DNA of 64,000 nucleotides from positions 144,612 to 208,611 of the forward strand of contig DATGIL010000073.1 in NCBI GenBank assembly GCA_035295745.1. Direction: 5' to 3'. Below, piece by piece: positions 9,640 to 18,657 of this stretch (position 1 is its first letter; each line of letters opens with the position of its first letter). The translations under genes and the position numbers were made by a program. Below the pieces are notes generated by a model, which worked only from the letters and a program-made list of their open reading frames with translations, did no database searches and was not told the DNA's origin. Origin of the DNA: JAIQFL01 sp035295745 (GTDB lineage: Bacteria > Acidobacteriota > Terriglobia > Bryobacterales > Bryobacteraceae).

Positions 9640-11979
9640 CTACGGCAGCTTGGTGTACTCAGCCTTAGCTTCCCTCAGGATAGGGACATCCGAGTCGGCA
9701 TCTTTCCAGAGTGAGAGGAATTCCTGATAGGCGCTTCTGGCCTGACTGGTGTAGCCCGCCAGAGCGCTGGCTCTGCCGAGACCCAGATAAGCCAATGAAC
9801 CGATGGGCTCATTAGCGACCAGCCCACGGTGGTCTATAATTTTCTGGAACTCGGCGGCAGCGGCTACCCCTTGCCTCGTCCCCAGATATGCCTCGCCTCG
9901 CAAGTAGACTGGAACAAGCCGGAGCAAGGCATTTTGTCCCAACTCGTATCGGGCAGACACAGAGAGCGTTTCGAGCGCCCGGCGAGGGTCGTTCCGGAGT
10001 GCGGCGGCTGCCTGGATTGCTGGCACGCAGGTAAACTGGACGAACGTGTTTTCCGGGAATTCCCTGGCGAGGCTGGAGGCAAGCTGCGCTGCTTGAGCGC
10101 GGTCCCCGGCCAGCCCCAACGCACTGGCCGACCAGTTTACGATCTGTTTGTCCCTGGATGCCGCGAGTGCCGCATGGGCCTCCTGCCTCGCCAACGCCAG
10201 GTTTCCCGCCAAGGCTTCGCGTAACGCGGCTGCCGCTTGATAGGCCAAAGCCGCTTCGTGGTTGCCGATGCGCCGAGCGGACTCGGCGGCGCGCCGCGTC
10301 AAGTCCCGTGCCTCCCTGAAATGCCCGCCGTAGGCTGCGGTGTCCGACTTGAGAAAGAGCATGAAGTCTTCCCCCGGCTCACCCATAACCGCAGCCGCCT
10401 CCCGCTCCATCCCTTGGACGTCACGATCCAGAAAATCGATGGTGTAGAATTCCGCGTGAAAGGCGGCTTCGGGATGGCTGGATTGCCACGCTTGCATGGT
10501 GGCTTTCGCCTCATCGAGGCGGTTGAGCCGCAACAGACCCTTGGCGACATTGGCGACCTGTTGTCCGCTGCCAGGATTCAGCGTCAGGGCAGACCGGTAA
10601 GCGGCGAGGGATTTCTCATAGTCGCCCAGGAAATCGTTAATGACTCCCAGATTGCCCAATGGCACATCATCGCGCGGGTAGATCTGCGCCCACAACTCAT
10701 AGACTTTTCGCGCGGCTTCGAGATCTCCGGTGACGATATCGGCATGGTGTGCGGCGATGTAGAACTTCTCCCGCTCGCTCACCCGTTCTCGCAGATCGTA
10801 AGCCTTCTGCAAGTCTTCGGCCGCCCGAGCGGCTTGGCCACCGTTGAAGTAACAGGTCCCCAGGCGCGCATAAGCCATTGCAATATTGGGATCGAGGTCG
10901 ATCGCCCTCTGGAACAGAGGAATCGCGACGTTGCCATCACCCTTGATGACCATCGCCTGGTAGCCCAGGCTGTAGGCATCGAGCGCCTCCAGCGACGCAG
11001 TGGTCACGTTCTCGGGCGGCACATCATATTTCTTTACCGAGAGCATCGACTCCCCCAGCTTCGATCGAATCTCGGAAGCAACGCGTCCCATCGCATCGAG
11101 CACGTGGCTCTTGTCGATCGCCTGGGACGCTGCGGTTGCCAAAGTTTCTCCGGTGCCGCACTCCGTCGCCTTGAGCGTCAGAAGGTAGCGCGATCCGACT
11201 TGGGCGATGGCCCCGTCGAGCACCGCCGTGCCGCCGGATCGCTGGCAAATCTCCCGGCCCAGCTCGGGCGTGACGAACGTGTCTTTGGGGCGGGCCATTC
11301 GCAACAGGGTCTGTGCCACGCGCTGATCGCTGAGCAGATTAAGGAACGGCGACTGTTCCAGTTGGGCGGCCAGCCCGCGGCGGAGCGTACCGTCGAAGAC
11401 CGGATCGCCCGTGGAATTCGCGAAGCCGGCCAGCACCACCGTATCTTTCGCGGTGAACCGTGGGCCACGAGGCACCAGCCAAAGTCCGCCAGCCGCCATT
11501 GCCAGAACCGCTGCTGCTGCCGGAAGAGCCACGTTCCAGGTCATCAGGCGGAACCTTCCCCGGGTAGCGGGTGCTGGCGGCTCATCCTCCTCCTCGATCA
11601 GTAGACGAGACCGAGTGTGGCTCTCGACCAGGATCTCCTCTTCCGCTTCCTCCTCGGGAATGCTCCGGACCTCTTGGACGAACCGGTAGCCCCGGCCGGG
11701 TACTGTGACGATGTACCTCCGCTTCCCAGGCGTCTCTCCCAGGATCTTCCGCAGGACAAAAATATTCTGCGTGAGGTTGGACTCTTCGACGAAGGTGTCC
11801 GGCCAGATGGCCTTCATCAGGTCTTCTTTCAAGAGCACCCTTTGGCTGTTTTGAACGAGCGCCAGCAGGGTGTCGAAGGCCTTCGGTTGCAGTGCAACGG
11901 GTTGATTTTCGCGCAGCAGGAGGCGTTGGCCGGGATCCACTCGAAAGGGTCCGAATTCGTAGAAGTGCTTCCCTTTCAT
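9640..11979 (-). CDS. Membrane-anchored winged-helix (OmpR/CadC-type) regulator with TPR domain
   Basis: A 779-residue one-component regulator. Residues ~7-102 form an OmpR/PhoB-type winged helix (FGPFRVDPGQRLLL; PKAFDTLLALV; the recognition region EESNLTQNIFVLRKILGE; VPGRGYRFV). A charged linker and a single membrane segment (NVALPAAAAVLAMAAGGLWLV, ~150-170) follow, as in CadC. The remaining ~600 residues lie outside the cytoplasm: first a TolB-N/FlgO-like block (VVLAGFANSTGDPVFDGTL), then many TPR helices (MAYARLGTCYFNGGQAARAAEDLQKAYDL). The architecture is common in acidobacteria. The signal it senses is unknown. The start is the ATG at 11979; a GTG three codons upstream is equally possible, and neither has a good Shine-Dalgarno. 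It may control its own strand's neighbours, but no operator was recognised. Confidence 0.82.
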   Translation of the reverse strand: MKGKHFYEFGPFRVDPGQRLLLRENQPVALQPKAFDTLLALVQNSQRVLLKEDLMKAIWPDTFVEESNLTQNIFVLRKILGETPGKRRYIVTVPGRGYRFVQEVRSIPEEEAEEEILVESHTRSRLLIEEEDEPPAPATRGRFRLMTWNVALPAAAAVLAMAAGGLWLVPRGPRFTAKDTVVLAGFANSTGDPVFDGTLRRGLAAQLEQSPFLNLLSDQRVAQTLLRMARPKDTFVTPELGREICQRSGGTAVLDGAIAQVGSRYLLTLKATECGTGETLATAASQAIDKSHVLDAMGRVASEIRSKLGESMLSVKKYDVPPENVTTASLEALDAYSLGYQAMVIKGDGNVAIPLFQRAIDLDPNIAMAYARLGTCYFNGGQAARAAEDLQKAYDLRERVSEREKFYIAAHHADIVTGDLEAARKVYELWAQIYPRDDVPLGNLGVINDFLGDYEKSLAAYRSALTLNPGSGQQVANVAKGLLRLNRLDEAKATMQAWQSSHPEAAFHAEFYTIDFLDRDVQGMEREAAAVMGEPGEDFMLFLKSDTAAYGGHFREARDLTRRAAESARRIGNHEAALAYQAAAALREALAGNLALARQEAHAALAASRDKQIVNWSASALGLAGDRAQAAQLASSLAREFPENTFVQFTCVPAIQAAAALRNDPRRALETLSVSARYELGQNALLRLVPVYLRGEAYLGTRQGVAAAAEFQKIIDHRGLVANEPIGSLAYLGLGRASALAGYTSQARSAYQEFLSLWKDADSDVPILREAKAEYTKLP

Positions 11980-12119
11980 ACTCGTCACGGGCCCTGAGAA
12001 ATCCTGAGAAGTTTCTGAGAACTTGCTGAGGACATCGGACGCGCGTGTCAGCCAAGATTCCCTATTGGGGCCGGGACGGAAATCAGTTTACCACCGCATC
12101 CGGCCGCCCGGAGGAAACC

Positions 12120-12306
12120 GTGGCTACGCGAAAGCGATTCGAACTAACCCAGGATACCGATCGTGCCTGGATCATCCGGCGGCGCCGCGCAAGCTCGGGA
12201 TGGTGCCCGCAGTGTGGCTGTGAGGTTGAGATGGCCGATCGGAAACCCGACCAGGCGATCCGGAGGGTCCAGCCGCAGGCCCCCGTCAGTGGATGTGGAG
12301 AATTAG
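12120..12306 (+). pseudogene. Small zinc-ribbon protein ORF, probably frameshifted
   Basis: A GTG at 12120 has an excellent ribosome binding site (ggaggaaacc) and opens a basic N-terminus, RKRFELTQDTDRAWIIRRRR, followed by a CPQC-G-CEVEM zinc-ribbon-like motif. I recall a family of ~80-residue acidobacterial proteins with this opening that continue into an 'EAA..GVS.RTIYRWVE' helix-turn-helix part. Here, after ~47 codons, the reading becomes Pro/Arg-rich, while pieces resembling GVSSR and QWMWR appear in the other two frames; one of those frames stops at 12306. Left uncorrected, the frame runs to 12497 and overlaps the next gene by 155 bp. I read this as a frameshifted remnant of an excisionase-like small protein. 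The family match is from memory and not checked. Confidence 0.35.
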
Positions 12307-12342
12307 CGCCGCCGCCCGCGGCGATAACGGGAGGAAGCATGC

Positions 12343-12813
12343 ATGAAGCAAATTCGACGGAGTTATCTTGCCACCGCGGCACTCGCCACGTGGTTCGGCG
12401 CGGCCAGCGGATCCGCGGACACAGCGGGCCAGCCCAAACTGCTGCACGCGCGGACCGACTTACGTACAGCGCAGCTACTGCTGCAAGTACGCGATGAGCC
12501 CACCATCATGCAGCATGTGAAGTTAGCGGCCGCCAGAATCGGCGATGCGATTCACGAGATTGATGTCGCCGCCATCCTCGACAAGAAAGATCTCAATGAC
12601 CATCCCCCGATTGACGCCCGCCTCGACCAGCCGGGCAGGTTTACCAAAGTGATGGCGCTCCTGAAGAGCGCCCGTAGCGATATCGCAGGAGAAGAAGTCA
12701 ACCAGAGAGCCGCCGGCTGGAGAGACGCCGCATTCCGGCACATTGACCTGGCGATGAAATACCTGAGGGAAGCCGCCAAGGAACTCCACATGGACCACCT
12801 GGAAGGCTTCTGA
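12343..12813 (+). CDS. Small secreted helical protein of unknown function
   Basis: A 156-residue protein with a signal peptide (MKQIRRSYLATAALATWFGAASGSA). The mature part is helical and highly charged: DLRTAQLLLQVRDEP, IGDAIHEIDVAAILDKKDLNDHPPIDARLDQPGRF, and a C-terminal HIDLAMKYLREAAKEL helix. The K-x-L-N-D-H-P-P-x-D motif looks conserved in a group of hypothetical periplasmic proteins I have seen in acidobacteria and proteobacteria; their function is not known. The start is well supported by GGGAGGAA 7 nt upstream; a second ATG 4 bases earlier is out of frame. The next gene starts 45 bp downstream on the same strand, so the two may be co-transcribed. Confidence 0.75.
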   Translation: MKQIRRSYLATAALATWFGAASGSADTAGQPKLLHARTDLRTAQLLLQVRDEPTIMQHVKLAAARIGDAIHEIDVAAILDKKDLNDHPPIDARLDQPGRFTKVMALLKSARSDIAGEEVNQRAAGWRDAAFRHIDLAMKYLREAAKELHMDHLEGF

Positions 12814-12858
12814 ACACGTGGCCCGTCTACCTGCCGTGACGCTGCAAGGAGTGATCGA

Positions 12859-15564
12859 ATGCCTGTATCGCGACTCTATCGCTGCCTGTTCCCGCTGAGT
12901 CAGAGGACGAGTTTGAGGAGAGTTGGAAATGCTGAACTGCAGAGCGCAGTTGGACTAGGCGTAGCATTGCTGGGCTGCTCAATCCTGAGTGCCGCGGGGA
13001 TCACCCTGGCACCCAGATACCCGCAGGGCGTCTACGTTATCGTGGGCCCCAACGAGGTCAAGGATGTGAATCTTCTCGCCGCGAACCCCGCAATCTCGGG
13101 GCTCACCGTATATGTAGAATGGAGCACCCTCAACCCGAACCCTCCCACCATCAGTCAGTTACCGGCGCCGCTCGATTGCAGCAATCTTCCCCATCACGAT
13201 GCCTCCGACCCCTATGATTGGAGCATACCGGACGCGGCTTTCTGCGCGGTCGCGTCAGTCAGCCCTCCCAAAACTGTCCAACTGGTGGTGAGGCCTGGCT
13301 TCGATTCGCCCCAATGGGTCCTCGACCAAATCGATGCCAACTCCTGCTCCGGACAGTTTGTCTTCCTGACTCAGCCTTATTACGTTCCTGCTTCCCCAGT
13401 GCCTGCGCTCCCACCGAACCCTACGCCAGCCTGCCATCTGGCCTACTTCGACTTCGCCGAAGGAATCAGCACGCCTACCATCAATGGCGCAAAGCAGGCC
13501 CTGTACAGGCCACTACCGATGCCTTGGGACCCGACCTACAAGAACGCCTGGCAAACATTCCTGATCGCGCTCTCCGCAAGATACGGGCAAAACCCAGCCT
13601 TTGTGGCGATCGCCGTCGCCGGCCCCACGGCTGAATCCGCGGAGATACTCCTGCCGAACACAGCTTCCGAGGTCAAGGAATGGAGCACCATTCTGCAGAA
13701 CCAGTTTTCCGATAGCCGTTACAGGAATTCTGACCAGGCATTCATCGACGAATGGCAGAATGCAATCGATATGTTCGGCCGAATCTTCAGCGACGTCACC
13801 CTCGTCGTGGTGATCGCCGGCGGACCGCCCGATTTCCCCGTCCCGTACACGCTTCCGGTTGGCGCTAGTGCGTATTGTGCCGGTTCCCCCACCATGAATT
13901 GCGGGGCTAACTACTCGATCCTCTCTTACTTCATCGATCCCGGGAACGGGGGTCCCAATGCCAAAGCTGTCGAAATGGACGGGCTGCACGCCACTCCAGA
14001 GACATGGTTGGGAATTCCGGCCGTGAAATTGATGACTGGGAGCACCGCCCTTTCGACTCGAATCCTCGGAGGAGCGGAGTTCGCTGGAGGCCTGCCGGCG
14101 CCTGCGGATGCGCTCAGCAGCAAACAGTCGTATTGTCCTGACGCCACCGCAACCAATCCTGACTGCTCACCACAGCAGGCTTTCTACAACACCATCGCTG
14201 AGTTCTTCGATGGCACTCCGGCCGCCACAGTGGTTCCGCGTCTTTACGGCGCCACCGTCACTTCGACTTTCCCTACGCTCGCCGGAGGAACGAAGACCGG
14301 CGCCGCGCCGCTCAATTATCTGCAGGTGTATTACGGCGATATCACCGCCGCGTCAGCCACAGCACAGGTGAATACCGGGGAGAGCACGAGCCCTTCTTAC
14401 TCGGCACAGGACTTGCTGAGTCTGGCCGGTCAGGGACTTGCCAAGATTGCCGAGCAGCCAGCGGGGGTGCCGGGATCCAACCTGAGCATCGCCAAGACGC
14501 ACACCGGCAACTTATTCCAGGGGCAAAGCGCTGCTGCCTACAAGTTGACCGTATCGAACGGCGGGCAGGGTGTCGCGACCGTTGGTCCGGTAACAGTCAC
14601 GGAAACGATCCCCGCCGGCCTGGCGCTGGTTTCCATGTCGGGTGCGGGGTGGGCTTGTTCCGGCAAGACGTGCACGCGCACCGATTCCCTGAACCCCAGT
14701 TCAAGCTACCCTGCGATCACGGTGACGGTGAACGTGGCTTCCAATGCTCCCTCGCAAGTCGTCAACCAAGCCAGCGTTTCAGGCGGCGGATCGGCCCCGT
14801 TAACTGCCACCGACCCTGCGACGGTCGGTCCCCCGCATCCGGCCATCGTTCCTGGAGGCATCGTGCCTGTCTCTGGTTCGTTGCCGGTGATTCAACCCGG
14901 CGAGTGGGTGTCGATCTACGGAACAAACCTGGCAACCGCTACCGCGAACTGGGCCGGGAATTTTCCGATCTCTCTCGGGGGTACAAGCGTGACGATCAAC
15001 GGCAAGGCGGCTTATCTCTCGTTTGTCAGCCCGGCACAGATCGATTTGCAAGCACCGGACGACACAGCCGCCGGAACCGTGCCGGTGGTGGTTACGACTG
15101 CCGATGGCACTGTCACAGCAACCGTGACATTGGCCCAGTTTGGCCCTACCTTTTTCTTGCTGGACACCCAACATGTGGCCGGCATCATCTTGAGATCCGA
15201 CAACTCGGGGGCTTTTGGCGGGGGCAGCTACGACATCATTGGCCCGTCGGGGACTGCACTTGGGTATCCAACCGTCGCGGCGAAGGCCGGTGACACGATT
15301 GAACTCTTCGGCAACGGGTTCGGGCCAACCGTCCCGGAGGTACCGGCTGGCCAGGCGTTTTCAGGAGCGGCGCGGACCACCAACCCCGTCACGCTGCGCA
15401 TCAACAATGTCAGCGTCACCCCGGCGTTTGCCGGCTTATCCGGCGCGGGCCTTTATCAGATCAACCTGACGATTCCATCGGGTCTCGGAACGGGTGATGT
15501 ACCGATTCAAGCCGGTGTGGGCGGCGTCGAAACTCCTGCGGGCGTTCTGATCTCCCTAAGGTAG
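12859..15564 (+). CDS. Large exported protein: TIM-barrel-like, DUF11 and TIGR03437 domains
   Basis: A 901-residue exported protein. AGGAG lies 8 nt before the ATG. After a long basic N-terminus, a hydrophobic segment (~30-46) serves as signal or anchor. Residues ~50-540 read like a glycoside-hydrolase TIM barrel (GVYVIVGPNEVKDVNLL; ISGLTVYVEWSTLNP; VQLVVRPGFDSPQWVLDQ; FVAIAVAGPTAESAEI), but I cannot place catalytic residues or a GH family. Residues ~545-655 form a DUF11 repeat (NLSIAKTHTGNLFQGQ ... VTVTETIPAGLALVSMSG). The last ~235 residues form the TIGR03437 'Solibacter' domain (IQPGEWVSIYGTNLA; DTIELFGNGFGPT). The domain also ends the 1341-5732 protein. A cell-surface glycan-binding or -cleaving role is plausible but inferred. 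Confidence 0.78.
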   Translation: MPVSRLYRCLFPLSQRTSLRRVGNAELQSAVGLGVALLGCSILSAAGITLAPRYPQGVYVIVGPNEVKDVNLLAANPAISGLTVYVEWSTLNPNPPTISQLPAPLDCSNLPHHDASDPYDWSIPDAAFCAVASVSPPKTVQLVVRPGFDSPQWVLDQIDANSCSGQFVFLTQPYYVPASPVPALPPNPTPACHLAYFDFAEGISTPTINGAKQALYRPLPMPWDPTYKNAWQTFLIALSARYGQNPAFVAIAVAGPTAESAEILLPNTASEVKEWSTILQNQFSDSRYRNSDQAFIDEWQNAIDMFGRIFSDVTLVVVIAGGPPDFPVPYTLPVGASAYCAGSPTMNCGANYSILSYFIDPGNGGPNAKAVEMDGLHATPETWLGIPAVKLMTGSTALSTRILGGAEFAGGLPAPADALSSKQSYCPDATATNPDCSPQQAFYNTIAEFFDGTPAATVVPRLYGATVTSTFPTLAGGTKTGAAPLNYLQVYYGDITAASATAQVNTGESTSPSYSAQDLLSLAGQGLAKIAEQPAGVPGSNLSIAKTHTGNLFQGQSAAAYKLTVSNGGQGVATVGPVTVTETIPAGLALVSMSGAGWACSGKTCTRTDSLNPSSSYPAITVTVNVASNAPSQVVNQASVSGGGSAPLTATDPATVGPPHPAIVPGGIVPVSGSLPVIQPGEWVSIYGTNLATATANWAGNFPISLGGTSVTINGKAAYLSFVSPAQIDLQAPDDTAAGTVPVVVTTADGTVTATVTLAQFGPTFFLLDTQHVAGIILRSDNSGAFGGGSYDIIGPSGTALGYPTVAAKAGDTIELFGNGFGPTVPEVPAGQAFSGAARTTNPVTLRINNVSVTPAFAGLSGAGLYQINLTIPSGLGTGDVPIQAGVGGVETPAGVLISLR

Positions 15565-15637
15565 CGAAGTGCCATACAGCGCCGAGGACCCATCGCCGTC
15601 TGCGCTGCGAGGGACGACCTTGCTCCCCGCGATCTGA

Positions 15638-15738
15638 CGCGGCAATCCGAAGCCTTCCAGGTCGGCGCCGAGGAAGCTGAGCTCGGCATTTCGGGATAAG
15701 TTCGTTGGGAAAGCGCCCGTTGCGCCAGCATTCCGCCT
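15638..15738 (-). pseudogene. Remnant of a gcdH-like acyl-CoA dehydrogenase N-terminus
   Basis: About 100 bp closely resembles the minus-strand gcdH region at ~9365-9452. Both read ccttccaggt-y-ggcgccgagg, then aag-y-tgagct, and both end near gcgttgcgccagca or its equivalent. On the minus strand, short frames give RFPNELIPKC and SFLGADLEGFGLPRQI, matching RFPKELIPEM and GFLGANLEGYGCAG of gcdH. Frame changes break the reading, and the homology ends on both sides, so this is a dead fragment. It lies between two unrelated genes and has no start signal. Confidence 0.7.
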
Positions 15739-15810
15739 GCCCGGCCCGCTTACGGGCGACGCTTTCACACCTTCCCAGCAAGCGGTCCCGCAGTCACGCC
15801 AACAGAATTA

Positions 15811-15840
15811 GGGGCCGGCGCGCCTGAGGCGGCCGACCCC
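15811..15840 (-). terminator. Possible terminator after glutamate dehydrogenase gene
   Basis: A GC-rich imperfect hairpin (ggggccggcg ... ggccgacccc, with a central gcc-tca-ggc on the minus strand) lies 48 bp beyond the gdhA stop. It is followed on the minus strand by TAATTCTGTT, which is only partly T-rich. Candidate only. Confidence 0.35.
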
Positions 15841-15888
15841 CATTTCATGGATCCTGAAGAGTTTCGCGCTTTTCTTACTGCTTGCCGA

Positions 15889-17157
15889 TCACGGATAGAG
15901 GCCGCGTACGCGGCAAGCTTCTGCGACGCGTCCCACACCGAGCATGTTGGCCGCAAGGCGCATATTCACATTGCGATCCACGTGGATGTTGAATACGTCG
16001 TTGAACGACCGCACCATGATCTTCTCGAGCTTGGCATTCACGTCGTTCTCGTCCCAGAACAGGTGATTCTCGTCCTGCACCCATTCGAAGTATGATACGG
16101 TGACGCCGCCCGCGTTGCAGAGGATGTCGGGGATGAGAAACACGGCCTTCTCGTCGAGAATGCGGTCGGCTTCCGGCGTGACGGGGCCGTTGGCCGCTTC
16201 CGCGATGATGCGTGCGCGCACGGTGTGTGCGTTATCGGCGGTGATGGCGTTTTCGAGCGCCGCAGGAATCAGAACTTCGCACTCCATGGCCAACAGCTCT
16301 TCGGGGGTGATCTTCTCGGACTCGGGGAAGCCCACCACGGTGCCAGTGCGATTCTTGAAGGCCACGACGGCTTTGATATCCAGACCCTTCTTATTGAAGA
16401 TGCAGCCGCGAGTGTCGTTGACCGCGATCACCTTGGCGCCGGCCTCAAACATCAAGGTCGCGGCAATCGATCCGGCGTTGCCGAATCCTTGCACCACTGT
16501 CCGGGCGCCTTCGAGAGGGATCCCCAGATTCTTGCAACTGCTGCGGATGGTATAGAACACGCCCCGTCCGGTAGCTTCGTTCCGGCCCAGCGATCCGCCC
16601 AAGTCGATCGGCTTGCCCGTGACGACGCCTGTAACCGGATAGCCCTTCATCATGCTGTAGGTGTCCATAATCCACGCCATGATCTGCGGCGTGGTGTACA
16701 CGTCTGGCGCGGGAATGTCCTTCTCCGGTCCGATAATCGGCAGAATCGCGCTCGCATACCGGCGCGTCATCCGCTCCAATTCGGTCTGCGACATCTCTTT
16801 CGGGTTGCAGGTGATGCCGCCCTTGCCGCCGCCGTAGGGGATGTTCACCACAGCGCACTTCCACGTCATCCACGTTGCCAGGGCGCGGACTTCATCGATG
16901 TTCACATTGGGGTGGAAGCGAATGCCGCCCTTAGCCGGGCCGCGCTGCGTGCTGTGCTGTACGCGATAGCCTTCGAAGCGCACGATCTTCCCGGTATCCA
17001 TGCGTACCGGCACGCTCACCTTGAGTTCGCGTTCGGGATATTTGATCATCGCCCGCACATTGTTGTCGAGATCCAGCGCGTTCGCCGCCAGGTCGAAGTT
17101 CTCCAGTGCGACTTCATATGGGTTCTTTACAGCGGATACTGTTTTGGTTGCTAACAT
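15889..17157 (-). CDS. gdhA: Glutamate dehydrogenase (Glu/Leu/Phe/Val dehydrogenase family)
   Basis: Cytoplasmic hexameric enzyme interconverting glutamate and 2-oxoglutarate plus ammonia. At 422 residues it has the length of the short hexameric class found in many bacteria and archaea. Visible family motifs: KGGIRFHP (K76), YGGGKGGI with catalytic K112, the PAPDVYT block, VVQGFGNAGS as nucleotide-binding loop, and AEAANGP in the C-terminal part. ATG at 17157 with AGAGGT 6 nt upstream. Cofactor preference cannot be fixed by eye. It is divergent from the L-2-hydroxyglutarate oxidase gene, with ~190 bp between, and that enzyme also produces 2-oxoglutarate; shared regulation is an inference. Confidence 0.93.
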   Translation of the reverse strand: MLATKTVSAVKNPYEVALENFDLAANALDLDNNVRAMIKYPERELKVSVPVRMDTGKIVRFEGYRVQHSTQRGPAKGGIRFHPNVNIDEVRALATWMTWKCAVVNIPYGGGKGGITCNPKEMSQTELERMTRRYASAILPIIGPEKDIPAPDVYTTPQIMAWIMDTYSMMKGYPVTGVVTGKPIDLGGSLGRNEATGRGVFYTIRSSCKNLGIPLEGARTVVQGFGNAGSIAATLMFEAGAKVIAVNDTRGCIFNKKGLDIKAVVAFKNRTGTVVGFPESEKITPEELLAMECEVLIPAALENAITADNAHTVRARIIAEAANGPVTPEADRILDEKAVFLIPDILCNAGGVTVSYFEWVQDENHLFWDENDVNAKLEKIMVRSFNDVFNIHVDRNVNMRLAANMLGVGRVAEACRVRGLYP

Positions 17158-17350
17158 GGCAAACCTCTATTCAGAATTTCAGACACAGAATTCTCTATAT
17201 CGTACAGAACGAATCATAATCGGAATCATGCACCACGTCAAGGGTGTGTTGAAGCGATTTCTGACACACGATCAGCGTCCGCGCGCTCGTGCTCGACCTG
17301 AGACTTCCTCACGGGCGTCGCAAATAGTGCCACAGGTTACACTCGAAGTG

Positions 17351-18538
17351 GTGAGAGATTTTGTGATTATCGGTGGCGGCATCGTCGGACTGGCCACCGC
17401 CTATCGCCTGACGGAGCGGTTTTCGGACGCACACATTCGAGTGCTGGAAAAGGAAGCGGGCGTCGGACAGCACCAGACCGGGCACAACAGCGGAGTGCTG
17501 CATTGCGGGCTCTACTACAAGCCGGGTTCGACGAAGGCTCGCCTCGCGGTCGACGGCATTCGCCAGATGGTCGGGTTCTGCCGCGACAATCAAATTCCGC
17601 ATGAGATTTGCGGCAAACTCGTGGTCGCTGCCGACGAAAGCGAAGTACCGCGCCTCAAAGGGCTGCTCGATCGCGGCATGGCCAACGGCCTCGAAGGGCT
17701 GCGCTGGCTGCAACGTGACGAAATGCGCGAGATCGAACCGAACGTGGGCGGCGTGGCCGGTCTGCGGGTTCCGCAGGAAGGCATCGTCGACTACCCGCGT
17801 GTTTGTCAGGTATTGGTGGAAAAGCTCACTCAGCGCGGCGTCGAAGTGGTGACACATGCGCGGCTTACCCGCGCGCGGCGCAATGGATCCGGCTGGGTCG
17901 CCGAGACCACTGCCGGTGAGTTCCCTGCCGGCTTCCTGATCAACTGCGCCGGACTGCACTGCGATCGCGTTGCCGAAAGCGCGGGCGAGGCGCGCGAAAT
18001 GCGGGTGGTGCCGTTCCGCGGTGAATACTACAAGATCCGCAACGACCGGCAGCATTTGGTGCGGCATCTGATCTACCCCGTGCCCGATCCGCAGTTTCCC
18101 TTTTTGGGCGTGCATTTCACGCGCCTGATCCATGGCGGCATCGAGGCCGGGCCGAACGCGGTTCTGGCCTTCGCGCGCGAGGGCTATCGCAAAACTGATT
18201 TCAACGTGAGCGATCTCCTCGATGCGCTCTCGTACCCGGGCCTGTGGCGATTCCTCCGCAAGTACCCGTCGATGGCCTGGTATGAGTTGCGCCGCTCGTT
18301 TAGCCGCGAGATCTTCTGCCAGTCATTGCAGCGGCTGGTGCCCGGGATTCGGCCCGATGATCTGGCCCCCGGCGGCAGCGGCGTTCGCTCACAATTGATC
18401 ACACCGGGTGGGGAGATTGTCCAGGACTTCCAACTCATTGCTCGGCCCAATGCGCTCCACGTGTTGAACGCACCCAGTCCCGCAGCTACAGCGTCACTGG
18501 CCATTGGGGCGGAGATCGCGGGCATGATCGCTGCCTGA
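17351..18538 (+). CDS. lhgO: L-2-hydroxyglutarate oxidase (FAD-dependent)
   Basis: FAD enzyme oxidising L-2-hydroxyglutarate to 2-oxoglutarate, a metabolite-repair or lysine-catabolic step. The N-terminus VRDFVIIGGGIVGLATAYRL holds the GxGxxG dinucleotide fold. The block GHNSGVLHCGLYYKPGSTKA is characteristic of LhgO/L2HGDH, as are GIVDYPRVCQVL, NCAGLHCDRVA and the C-terminal GGSGVRSQ and NAPSPAATASLAIG. Start: a GTG at 17351 fits the family N-terminus. A TACACT box lies 7 nt before it. An in-frame ATG at 17228, itself 7 nt after CATAAT, would add 41 basic residues and is the main alternative. Neither has a Shine-Dalgarno. ~395 residues, normal for the family. Confidence 0.88.
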   Translation: MRDFVIIGGGIVGLATAYRLTERFSDAHIRVLEKEAGVGQHQTGHNSGVLHCGLYYKPGSTKARLAVDGIRQMVGFCRDNQIPHEICGKLVVAADESEVPRLKGLLDRGMANGLEGLRWLQRDEMREIEPNVGGVAGLRVPQEGIVDYPRVCQVLVEKLTQRGVEVVTHARLTRARRNGSGWVAETTAGEFPAGFLINCAGLHCDRVAESAGEAREMRVVPFRGEYYKIRNDRQHLVRHLIYPVPDPQFPFLGVHFTRLIHGGIEAGPNAVLAFAREGYRKTDFNVSDLLDALSYPGLWRFLRKYPSMAWYELRRSFSREIFCQSLQRLVPGIRPDDLAPGGSGVRSQLITPGGEIVQDFQLIARPNALHVLNAPSPAATASLAIGAEIAGMIAA

Positions 18539-18565
18539 CGCGGAAGAGATCTTCGGCTTGCAAAT

Positions 18566-18620
18566 GGTTTCAGCACTCCGCTGACGTATCGCCAGGTCGC
18601 ATGCTAACGCGCGCGGTTCG
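18566..18620. repeat. Dispersed intergenic repeat, copy A
   Basis: Just downstream of lhgO. The plus strand reads ggtttcag-N5-ccgctgacgtatcgccag, then gtcgcatgctaacgcgcgcgg. The same arrangement, in reverse orientation, is found at 27551-27620 and within both full units of the 63521-64000 array; a shorter form is at 60841-60880. It directly borders the 13-copy array. No coding potential is supported here. Confidence 0.75.
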
Positions 18621-18657
18621 CACGCTTGCGCGTCACAACTCGCTAACGCGCGACTCG

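Noticed and set aside
10237..11604. 455-residue plus-strand frame
   Set aside because: Antisense to the winged-helix/TPR gene; no recognisable motif.
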